This document shows positions 8,032-13,831 of a stretch of DNA of 13,849 nucleotides, in pieces. The translations under genes and the position numbers were made by a program. This DNA is from an uncultured Oscillibacter sp. Its GTDB lineage: Bacteria; Bacillota; Clostridia; Oscillospirales; Oscillospiraceae. The stretch's first letter is position 1, and each line of letters begins with the position of its first letter. Under the pieces are notes generated by a model, which worked only from the letters and a program-made list of their open reading frames with translations, searched no databases and was not told where the DNA came from. The stretch lies in NCBI RefSeq assembly GCF_910579365.1, contig NZ_CAJTUX010000066.1:1-13849 (forward strand), written 5' to 3'.

Positions 8032-8643
8032 TTACTGCTTGAATGTCCTGCGCAGATAAAAGAGGTTCCCATAGGCTCCCGCCGCGGCCCCGATCAGCAG
8101 CCACGCGCCCAGAATCGGGCCGAAAAACTGCGGCAGAAAAAGGAGCGCCAGAACCGGCAGGAGATTGACCGCTGTTATAAAAAACGTAATTGGGAGCTTT
8201 GCCAGCGCCAGCCGCACGGCATTCCTGAGATGCCTGGAGAAGGTATTTTCAAAACAGGCCAGGAGTGGAAACAACCAGGACAGGATAGCTGTCAAAATCA
8301 CAGCAGCGATACAAAACAGCACAAACAGCTCCGGCGGAAACAGAAGCCTCTCGGCATAGAGGACCCGGTAAAGGACAGCCAGCAGCGTCAGGTCCGCCAG
8401 CAGCAGTACCGCCGCCGGCGTTGAGGCGGTGAAGATTTTCCGCAGATTCCGAAGGAAATCCCGAACGGGGGTGCAGTCCCTTTCCTGGTATAGCTCCATC
8501 GCTGTCATGTAAAGGGCCGTGACCGCCGCCCCCAAACAGACGACGGTGCATGAGGTAAGGATGAAGACCGCGTTCAAAAAAATCAGGTCGCAGATTTTGG
8601 TTAAAAACCGTGCGATTCCACTGTTTGGGCCAGGCATGTTCAT
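8032..8643 (-). CDS. DUF624 (YesL-like) membrane protein
   Basis: A 203-residue integral membrane protein with five predicted transmembrane segments (about 20-40, 77-95, 107-129, 150-170, 175-193). The N-terminal pattern, RFLTKICDLIFLN, then a membrane segment ending GAAVTALY, then RDFLRNLRKIF, is that of DUF624/YesL proteins, which are commonly encoded with carbohydrate ABC transporters and whose role is unknown. I chose ATG 8643 because a GGGAGG motif lies 7 nt upstream; the longer frame from 8682 has no ribosome binding site and an unlikely polar N-terminus. It is the first gene of the operon, 33 bp ahead of GH16. Confidence 0.85.
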   Translation of the reverse strand: MNMPGPNSGIARFLTKICDLIFLNAVFILTSCTVVCLGAAVTALYMTAMELYQERDCTPVRDFLRNLRKIFTASTPAAVLLLADLTLLAVLYRVLYAERLLFPPELFVLFCIAAVILTAILSWLFPLLACFENTFSRHLRNAVRLALAKLPITFFITAVNLLPVLALLFLPQFFGPILGAWLLIGAAAGAYGNLFYLRRTFKQ

Positions 8644-8709
8644 GTTGAAGCCTCCCTCCTGCCGCCAGGTGTTTTCTGCCATTTCAACCAGTGTCTTTTA
8701 TTCTACAGG

Positions 8710-8739
8710 AATATATTTGTGCAGGATATCAGCGTTCAA
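8710..8739 (-). promoter_or_regulatory. Putative promoter of the DUF624-GH16-GH94-GH94 operon
   Basis: On the minus strand a TTGAAC (8734-8739) and a TATATT (8710-8715) are 18 bp apart, about 66 bp before the DUF624 start codon. A copy of the candidate operator lies immediately upstream at 8741-8760. Confidence 0.45.
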
Positions 8740-8740
8740 T

Positions 8741-8760
8741 AGAAAATATCAAAATTCTTG
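8741..8760 (-). promoter_or_regulatory. Candidate operator of the glucanase operon
   Basis: On the minus strand this reads CAAGAATTT, T, GATAT, TTTCT. It matches the 1185-1206 site except for a one-base insertion, a three-base deletion and one substitution, in the same orientation relative to its gene. It abuts the -35 box, the usual place for an AraC-type activator. Confidence 0.4.
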
Positions 8761-8786
8761 CAGAATGTTTCACAGAGATACTTTGC

Positions 8787-8945
8787 ATGTCACAGAAGCT
8801 GATTTTCAATCTCTAGAATCATCAGCATATTTACAAATACCTGACTCCGGAGCTGGGGCAAAAACTATATCAGGAACACTCCGACGGATTAATCCAAACG
8901 GAGCAGGACTCTTTAAACCGATTAAGGAATCTGAAGGTGAAATAA
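8787..8945 (+). pseudogene. Remnant of a small coding frame, interrupted by TAG
   Basis: In the frame from ATG 8787 there are 52 codons with one in-frame TAG at 8814-8816. The part after the stop reads like ordinary protein (IYKYLTPELGQKL, then QTEQDSLNRLRNLKVK) and ends in TAA at 8943-8945, immediately followed by the ATG of the next gene. No start codon lies between the TAG and the end, so the downstream part cannot be translated on its own. The frame also stays open upstream of 8787 to at least 8691. I do not recognise the protein. It is either a decayed gene or chance reading in AT-rich sequence; the stop-start junction with the next gene favours the former. Confidence 0.35.
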
Positions 8946-9191
8946 ATGGGCGATAAAAAAATCTATGGTGTGGCCAAGGTCTTCGGCCAGCCAGGTTGCC
9001 TTGCCTATCTTTGCAAGACGCCGGATGGGGCCTGGTGCCTGCCGGGAACATTGGAGGCCCTGCGGGCGGAAGGGGTGCAGATCGTCATTTTGGATTCTCC
9101 GGAGATTTATTCAGAGTACGCTCCTTATTCCTACCTTGAGGATATGAAGGAATTTATTGACCGGGTGAGCCAGTTGAACCGGGTTGCTTGA
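8946..9191 (+). CDS. Small protein of unknown function (81 aa), possibly DUF6718-like
   Basis: An 81-residue soluble protein starting MGDKKIYGVAKVFG, with AAGGTGA 5 nt before the ATG. The start codon directly follows the TAA of the interrupted frame upstream, a translational-coupling layout. The pattern of a GCLAY motif near residue 18, GVQIVILDSPEIYSEYAPY (about 43-61) and a C-terminal amphipathic helix resembles from memory the short DUF6718 proteins of gut Clostridia, which often lie in variable regions. No catalytic motif, signal peptide or membrane segment is visible and no function is known. Codon use looks genuine. Confidence 0.7.
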   Translation: MGDKKIYGVAKVFGQPGCLAYLCKTPDGAWCLPGTLEALRAEGVQIVILDSPEIYSEYAPYSYLEDMKEFIDRVSQLNRVA

Positions 9192-9360
9192 ATATGTTCC
9201 GCAGTGCCGGCTACTATTTGACTACTGTTTTGCGGAATCAGAAAAAGCCGCTGAAACCACTGCGCCGCAATGGTTCCAGCGTGTCGCTTTAATCTGTTGG
9301 AGTTTGTGCGGAATCGTTGAAAGCACTGCAAATACAGGGTTTTCGCTTTGGATGTCAGAA
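9192..9360. repeat. Non-coding stretch with inverted and direct repeats
   Basis: This segment has no convincing gene. TTCCGCA at 9197-9203 faces TGCGGAATC at 9231-9239, and the same TGCGGAATC recurs directly at 9307-9315. Between them, 9249-9281 forms a hairpin with an 11-position stem (CGCTGAAACCA against TGGTTCCAGCG, one mismatch) and an 11-nt loop. No run of T follows the hairpin, so it is not a usual terminator. Repeats beside a partial tRNA could be recombinase binding sites, which is inference. Confidence 0.4.
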
Positions 9361-9404
9361 GGCTCCGACTCTGTAGGCCGCCGGTTCGAATCCAGTCGGG
9401 CGCA
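9361..9404 (+). tRNA. 3' half of a tRNA, probably Arg(CCG); 5' half missing
   Basis: The numbering fits the 3' half of a tRNA exactly: anticodon loop CTCCGAC (9363-9369, anticodon CCG), 5-nt 3' anticodon stem, 5-nt variable loop, T arm GCCGG-TTCGAAT-CCAGT (9380-9396), acceptor strand CGGGCGC and discriminator A (9404). The matching 5' acceptor strand GCGCCCG is absent upstream and there is no recognisable D arm, and the T stem has one C-A mismatch. It cannot make a working tRNA. It is either an attachment-site remnant of an element integrated in a tRNA-Arg gene or a degraded tRNA. It is followed directly by a strong terminator, as a real tRNA would be. Confidence 0.55.
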
Positions 9405-9406
9405 CT

Positions 9407-9440
9407 AAAGGCTCTAAAAACTGCGTTTTTAGAGCCTTTT
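9407..9440 (+). terminator. Intrinsic terminator after the partial tRNA
   Basis: A perfect 14-bp stem (AAAGGCTCTAAAAA against TTTTTAGAGCCTTT) with a CTGCG loop and a T tract. It ends transcription coming from the left and isolates the rubrerythrin gene. The symmetric A and T tracts would also allow it to act on the other strand. Confidence 0.85.
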
Positions 9441-9488
9441 TGTAACTTTTCTCATTCATCCCCTAAATTTGAAAAGGAGGAATTTATC

Positions 9489-10025
9489 ATGTCCAAATAC
9501 GCCGGAACGCAGACCGAGAAGAACCTGGAGTCCGCTTTCGCCGGGGAGTCCCAGGCCCGGAACAAGTACACCTACTTCGCCTCCAAGGCCAAGAAGGAGG
9601 GCTTTGAGCAGATCGACGCCCTGTTCCTGAAAACCGCGGACAATGAGAAAGAGCACGCCAAAATGTGGTTCAAGGAACTGGCGGTCATCGGGTCCACTGC
9701 TGAGGACCTGGGAGCCGCCGCCGACGGCGAAAACTACGAGTGGACGGATATATACGCCGGGTTTGCCGAGACCGCCGAGGCGAAGGGCTTCCCTGAATTG
9801 GCCGCCAAATTCCGCGCCGTTGGTGAGATTGAGAAGCGCCACGAGGAGCGCTGCCGGACCCTGCTCCGCAATGTAGAGGCCCAGGAGGTCTTCAAGAAGA
9901 GCGAGGCCAAGGTCTGGGAGTGCCGGAACCGCGGACACATCGTGGCCGGTACGGCCTCCCCGTGGGTCTGCCCTGTCTGCGCCCATCCCCAGGCTTATTT
10001 TGAGGTCCGCGCGGAAAATTACTAA
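9489..10025 (+). CDS. Rubrerythrin with an incomplete rubredoxin site
   Basis: Rubrerythrin, 178 residues, a cytoplasmic non-haem iron peroxidase that reduces hydrogen peroxide in anaerobes. The four-helix diiron domain shows the expected ligands: Glu20 in AGESQA, Glu53/His56 in EKEH, Glu94 and Glu97 in AETAEAKG, and the second ExxH at 115-118. The C-terminal rubredoxin-like domain (about 143-172) should bind iron through two CxxC pairs. The second pair is intact (Cys161, Cys164) but the first reads CRNR, so the second ligand is Arg148 where Cys is expected. A single T-to-C change (TGC to CGC at 9930-9932) explains it. ATG 9489 is preceded by AAGGAGG; a longer upstream frame runs through the tRNA remnant and terminator and is not real. 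The flavoprotein gene follows 44 bp later and could be a redox partner. Confidence 0.95.
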   Translation: MSKYAGTQTEKNLESAFAGESQARNKYTYFASKAKKEGFEQIDALFLKTADNEKEHAKMWFKELAVIGSTAEDLGAAADGENYEWTDIYAGFAETAEAKGFPELAAKFRAVGEIEKRHEERCRTLLRNVEAQEVFKKSEAKVWECRNRGHIVAGTASPWVCPVCAHPQAYFEVRAENY

Positions 10026-10069
10026 GTACATAAACCCGAACCCATGGAGGTCCCCATAGGAAGGTTCTG

Positions 10070-10676
10070 ATGATTAACGGCAGTCCCCGGCCCAACGGCA
10101 ACACCTCTCTCGCCCTGCGGGAGATGGAAACGGTTTTTAAGGCAGAGGGGATTGAAACCGAGATCATTCAAATCGGGAACAAGGCCATTCGTGGCTGCAT
10201 CGCCTGCGGCAAGTGCGCAGAAAAGGGCAAGTGCGTCTTTGACGACGCCGTCAATGAAATTACCCCGAAGTTGGAGGCTTGTGACGGTCTGGCAGTAGGC
10301 AGCCCCGTCTACTTCGCTTCCGCCAACGCCACGCTGGCGGCCTTCCTGACCCATCTCTTTTTCAGCACGCCCTTTGACAAGACGATGAAGGTAGGCGCCG
10401 CCGCCGCTGTTGCCCGGCGGGGCGGCCTCCCTGCCGCATTTGACGAACTGAACAAATTTTTCACGATCTCTGGAATGCCCGTAGCCTCCAGCCAGTACTG
10501 GAACAGCGTCCATGGCTTGGGGAGCCGGCGAGGCAAGCCAAGACGCAGAGGGCTTGCAGACCATGCGAACCCTGGCCCGGAATATGACGTTCCTCATGCG
10601 GAGCATCGAACTGGGCAGGGAGAAATACGGTCTCCCGGAGCGGGAAGCGACTCAGAGAACGAACTTTATCCGTTAG
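10070..10676 (+). pseudogene. Iron-sulfur flavoprotein (flavodoxin-like fold), frameshifted
   Basis: An NADPH-dependent FMN reductase/iron-sulfur flavoprotein. It has the FMN phosphate loop INGSPRPNGNT at the start, the compact cluster motif CIACGKCAEKGKC (Cys43, 46, 49, 55), and GSPVYFASA for the isoalloxazine ring. The family sequence continues to NSVHG (about residue 149) and then leaves frame; the rest appears one base over and ends at TAG 10674-10676. Removing one G from the GGGG at 10519-10522 restores a normal C-terminus (GEASQDAEGLQTMRTLARN to QRTNFIR) and a 201-residue protein of usual length. As given, translation would run on to a foreign tail ending at 10690. The N-terminus begins at MINGSPR, lacking the few residues (MKVL-) that form the first strand: AAGGTTCTG is still there, but upstream is ATAGG where an ATG is expected. 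Its position after rubrerythrin suggests oxidative-stress electron transfer. Confidence 0.8.
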
Positions 10677-10690
10677 TGGAAAACGATTGA

Positions 10691-11227
10691 GTAGATGCGG
10701 ACAACAGCGCCACGGAGATTCGCTCCATGGCGCTTGTCTATTCAAGCCTATCTGTTTGACGGCCCTCGGAAGGACGACATCTTCCGTTTTGAACCGGCTC
10801 CCATCAGCCTTGGTATGATCCGAGGCGGAGGCTGCGGGGAAAGCCTATCCCCCAACACGATTCGGGACCTGATTTCTCTCCGGGAATGTGTCAGGCGGGG
10901 GATCCCCGTCCGGCGGTGCAGGAGCTGCGGGAGATACTTCCCCATCGCCGGACGGATTACGGCGGAGTATTGCAGCCGTCCCGGCCCGTCCGGGAAGCTC
11001 TGCCGCAGCACCGTCCCCGTCCAAACGTGGGCGGAGAGCCGCAGGAGCGACCAGGTTTTCCAGGAGTACCGCCGGGAGTACAAGCGGTGTTTTGCCTGGA
11101 TCAAGGCAGGGAACTTCAAAGAGGCGCAATTTGCCGCCTGGCACAAAGCGGCCAAGGCCAGGAAGAAAGCCTGCGGCCAGGAACATGTCTCCCTGGATGA
11201 GCTCAAGAGTGGCTCAAGGATTCATAA
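10691..11227 (+). pseudogene. DUF6076-type zinc-ribbon-like protein, N-terminally truncated and frameshifted
   Basis: The frame from 10695 carries the C-terminal part of a DUF6076-type protein: LRECVRRGIPVRRCRSCGRYF, then EYCSRPGPSGKLC, giving probable metal ligands Cys75, Cys78, Cys93 and Cys103, then a helical YRREYKRCFAWIKAGNFKEAQFAAWHKAAKARKKAC. The natural end, WLKDS and TAA at 11225-11227, lies one base out of frame after about 11207, so one base is missing there. At the other end, frame 10694 reads like an upstream part (TEIRSMALVYSSLSV) and needs one more T near 10755-10757 to join. Homologues are longer at the N-terminus; here the flavoprotein end abuts it. A much longer open frame continuing to 12824 is only antisense to the ATPase gene. 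Function of the family is unknown. Confidence 0.6.
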
Positions 11228-11233
11228 CCATGA

Positions 11234-11258
11234 GAAAAAGCCCGGGCGAGATTTTTTC
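11234..11258. terminator. Weak inverted repeat between convergent genes
   Basis: GAAAAA and TTTTTTC flank a GC-rich core containing the palindrome GCCCGGGC, between the converging DUF6076 remnant and the ATPase gene. The stem is imperfect, so this is only a possible bidirectional terminator. Confidence 0.3.
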
Positions 11259-11282
11259 ATTAAACGCGGACGCTTTATCCAC

Positions 11283-12797
11283 TCAAAGCTCCTCCAAGGC
11301 GGCGATCTCCGTCAAAAGTTCCTGCTTTCTCTGATAGAACTGCAAGTCCTGGTTGTGCTTGAAGTACGCGTCACAGCCGAATTTCGAGATAAATTTCGCA
11401 CAGTAATAGCGTACGGTCAGCTCCGTCACCAGAATCAGCGTCTCCTGCCCGTCCTCAAAAACCTCATCCACAAAGCGGAACAAATTCTCCAGACGCGCCT
11501 TGATTTTGACGTTTCCGGTTTTGTGGGCCGCCGTGGAAGCGTCATAGGACGCCTTGATACGCTGGAACGCCTCCTTGTTCCCGGAAACGCCCGCCCGGTT
11601 CAGCGCGTCCAAGATATCCTCCAGAAAACGGATCACATAGTGGTAAGAATATCGCGTCTCATAGTCAATCGAGTTCGCCTTCTCCCCCAGGCGCAGGACC
11701 TTCCGCTCCTCATCAAGATATTTGTGCAGAACGGTCACATAGGGCGCGTCTTCCCGGCTCAGCTCGGCTTTTATCTGTTTCAGGACCCGCAGGTTTTCCA
11801 AAATCGCGTTGTCCGTTTCCACCGCCCGGCGCATCTCCGCATTCATGGCGTCGATCAGCAGCCCCAGCAGGGACAAGCGCTCGTCGAACCGCGCCGAACG
11901 CGCCCGGTTCTGGATGGAGCTGGAGGCTTTTCCGTCCAAAATATCTTCGATCTGATAGTCGGAGCGGTATTTATTATAGAGGTCGTAGTAGACCGCGAAC
12001 TCCCGGGCCACAGCGGGATTTTGCAGGTATTGGGCCGTGAGCTTCTGATCTACGGTCAGGCCGTGGCGCTCGTAGAGCTTCATCATTTCCGACAAATCCT
12101 CCCAGCCCCGGGCGGTGACGAAGCTCTTGCGGTCCACGGTGGTTTCCACAATGTAAAAATAGTTCTTCTTGATTTCCAAAAACGTCAGAATTGCCCCGTG
12201 GATGCCCTTTTTGTAGGCGTATTCCTTCCAGGTCTCATAATCCGGCTCCACATCCACCCGCTTCAGGCGGTCCCAGGTGACAATGTCGTATTCCCGGACG
12301 GATTTGTTATACTCCGGCGGGTTGCCCGCCGTGACGACAATCCAGCCCTGGGGAATCCGGTGGGTGCCAAAGACCTTGTACTGCAAAAATTGCAGCATGG
12401 AGGGGGCCAGGGTCTCCGAGACGCAGTTGATCTCGTCCAGGAACAAAATGCCCTCCCGGCAGCCGGTCTCTTTGCGCAGCTTGTAGACGGAGGCGATGAT
12501 CTCGCTCATGGTATACTCAGAGACGCTGAACTCCTCCCCGTCGTATTCCTCCTTTTTGATATAGGGCAGGCCCAGGGCGCTCTGGCGGGTGTGGTGGGTC
12601 ATGGAGTAAGAAACCAGGCCCACGTTCAGCTCCTGGGCGATCTGCTCCATGATGGCGGTCTTGCCGATGCCGGGCGCGCCGATCATGAAGACCGGGCGCT
12701 GTCGCTCGATGGGGATGACGTAGTTTCCGAACTCGTCCTTGGAAAAATAGGCCGTGACGGCGTTTTTGATCTGTTCCTTCGCTTCTTTGATGTTCAT
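11283..12797 (-). CDS. MoxR-type AAA+ ATPase
   Basis: A 504-residue cytoplasmic AAA+ ATPase. Walker A is GAPGIGKT (40-47), Walker B is GILFLDEIN (116-124), sensor 1 is VTAGNPPEYN (155-164), and an arginine-rich segment TWDRLKRVDVEPD follows (174-186). The C-terminal 300 residues are helical and of unknown fold. MoxR-family ATPases act as chaperones that use ATP to mature or assemble partners, usually vWA-domain proteins coded next to them. I chose ATG 12797 because GGAGG lies 6 nt upstream and just past the end of the LRR gene; the longer frame to 12911 overlaps that gene and has an implausible Arg/Gly-rich N-terminus. It is 14 bp downstream of the LRR gene, so co-transcribed. No vWA gene follows; the next gene is the convergent DUF6076 remnant. 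Confidence 0.9.
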   Translation of the reverse strand: MNIKEAKEQIKNAVTAYFSKDEFGNYVIPIERQRPVFMIGAPGIGKTAIMEQIAQELNVGLVSYSMTHHTRQSALGLPYIKKEEYDGEEFSVSEYTMSEIIASVYKLRKETGCREGILFLDEINCVSETLAPSMLQFLQYKVFGTHRIPQGWIVVTAGNPPEYNKSVREYDIVTWDRLKRVDVEPDYETWKEYAYKKGIHGAILTFLEIKKNYFYIVETTVDRKSFVTARGWEDLSEMMKLYERHGLTVDQKLTAQYLQNPAVAREFAVYYDLYNKYRSDYQIEDILDGKASSSIQNRARSARFDERLSLLGLLIDAMNAEMRRAVETDNAILENLRVLKQIKAELSREDAPYVTVLHKYLDEERKVLRLGEKANSIDYETRYSYHYVIRFLEDILDALNRAGVSGNKEAFQRIKASYDASTAAHKTGNVKIKARLENLFRFVDEVFEDGQETLILVTELTVRYYCAKFISKFGCDAYFKHNQDLQFYQRKQELLTEIAALEEL

Positions 12798-12811
12798 GGG
12801 AAACCTCCGGT

Positions 12812-13810
12812 TTACAGCTTGTAGCTCTTGTCGGAGTCCGCCGCGCCAAGGAATTGGTGCGCGTACTCCAGCACCGCCGCCTTGGCGGCGGCGTTCTTCT
12901 GTTTGTCGCACTCCTCCAGAAGCAGGTCGATATCCTTCCGGGGAATCACCTTATCGGCAAACATGAGCTGCAAAAGCTCCTCGTGCCGGACAGCATCGGG
13001 GTAGAGCTTTTTCTTATGGCCCTTGATGTACTCGAGATACTCCGCCTTGATTTCCTCGTCCAATTCCATACCGTCCAGATACGCCTTGGCAAAGCCGGCG
13101 CACGCGCCGGGCTTGTTCTTCGGCGCAAAATCATCAATGGGGATATGGGGCGCGATGATTGCCGGGCAGCTGCCCTCAAATACGGACTTGTCGATCTCCT
13201 CGACGCTCTTTGGAATGGTCACGCTCTGAAGGTTTGCACAGTTCCTGAACGAACCGTGGCCGATTTCTGTGACACTCTCCGGGATGGTGACGCTTTTCAC
13301 ACAGTCGCAGCGTTCAAACGAATACCAGCCCAGTTCCTCGATCTCCTCCGGAATGACCACGTTCGTTTCTCTCCCCTGGTATTTGATCAGAAAATGGTCC
13401 AAGACTGCAAACTCCCCCAATTTTTTGAGCCATAGGGTGTTCTCGAAAAGCACATGGGCGATCCTTGCGACGCATCTGGGGATGGCGACATTGGTAATGT
13501 TGGGGGAATTACTGAATATGTTCAGCTCAATTCCCACCGCGTTCTCCCGGTCCTGAAACGTCACGCTGGTCAGGTTCTTACATTCGCAGAAAGCACTCGT
13601 TCCAATTGACCGGACGCTCTTCGGGATGGTTACGCTTTGAAGGCTGGATTCCCCGAAGGCATAGGAGCTGATTTTCCTCACACTCTCCGGGATGGTGACG
13701 CTTTGAAGGCTGTGGCAGTCACAGAAGGCATCCGGGCCGATTTCCTTCACGCCCTCCGGGATCACCACATCCCCGCCGGGACCCTTGTATTCCGTTAGAA
13801 ACTGTACCAA
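12812..13810 (-). CDS. BspA-type leucine-rich-repeat protein, N-terminus uncertain
   Basis: About eight BspA/LRR_5-type repeats of some 23 residues run from residue 14 to 220, with the pattern VTIPxSVxxIGxxAFxxCxxLxS. The repeats are also visible in DNA as recurring gggatggtgacgctttgaag. A helical C-terminal domain (about 235-332, with AYLDGMELDEEIKAEYLEYI and HEELLQLMFADKVIPRKDID) follows. There is no signal peptide, so despite the surface-adhesin name of the repeat it is likely cytoplasmic and a scaffold or recognition partner of the ATPase encoded 14 bp downstream. The frame starts at TTG 13810 without a ribosome binding site and stays open to the window edge, so the true start may lie outside, or the 5' end may be damaged. 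Confidence 0.85.
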   Translation of the reverse strand: MVQFLTEYKGPGGDVVIPEGVKEIGPDAFCDCHSLQSVTIPESVRKISSYAFGESSLQSVTIPKSVRSIGTSAFCECKNLTSVTFQDRENAVGIELNIFSNSPNITNVAIPRCVARIAHVLFENTLWLKKLGEFAVLDHFLIKYQGRETNVVIPEEIEELGWYSFERCDCVKSVTIPESVTEIGHGSFRNCANLQSVTIPKSVEEIDKSVFEGSCPAIIAPHIPIDDFAPKNKPGACAGFAKAYLDGMELDEEIKAEYLEYIKGHKKKLYPDAVRHEELLQLMFADKVIPRKDIDLLLEECDKQKNAAAKAAVLEYAHQFLGAADSDKSYKL

Positions 13811-13831
13811 TAGAGGGAAAAGTAGTATAAT
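13803..13831 (+). promoter_or_regulatory. Possible outward promoter at the right edge
   Basis: A perfect TATAAT (13826-13831) points out of the window, with a poor -35-like TGTACC 17 bp upstream. The last 40 bases are AT-rich, unlike the LRR gene. It could be the start of another gene or a mobile-element end; the window stops too soon to tell. Confidence 0.25.

Noticed and set aside
9361..9404. A complete, functional tRNA gene
   Set aside because: No 5' acceptor strand complementary to CGGGCGC and no D arm are present upstream.
9184..9408. 74-codon frame ending in RRFESSRAH
   Set aside because: This tail is the typical spurious translation of a tRNA 3' end, and the rest covers the repeat region.
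9348..9488. N-terminal extension of rubrerythrin by 47 codons
   Set aside because: It would translate the tRNA remnant and the terminator; AAGGAGG before ATG 9489 and the family N-terminus MSKYAGTQTEKNL fix the start.
11228..12824. Continuation of the DUF6076 frame to 709 residues
   Set aside because: Beyond 11227 it is antisense to the AAA+ ATPase, and the genuine DUF6076 end is visible one base out of frame.
12798..12911. Longer N-terminus for the ATPase
   Set aside because: It overlaps the LRR gene and lacks a ribosome binding site; ATG 12797 has GGAGG at proper distance.
13185..13770. CRISPR-like or tandem non-coding repeats
   Set aside because: The recurring gggatggtgacgctttgaag elements encode the 23-residue leucine-rich repeats, with irregular spacing and in-frame divergence.
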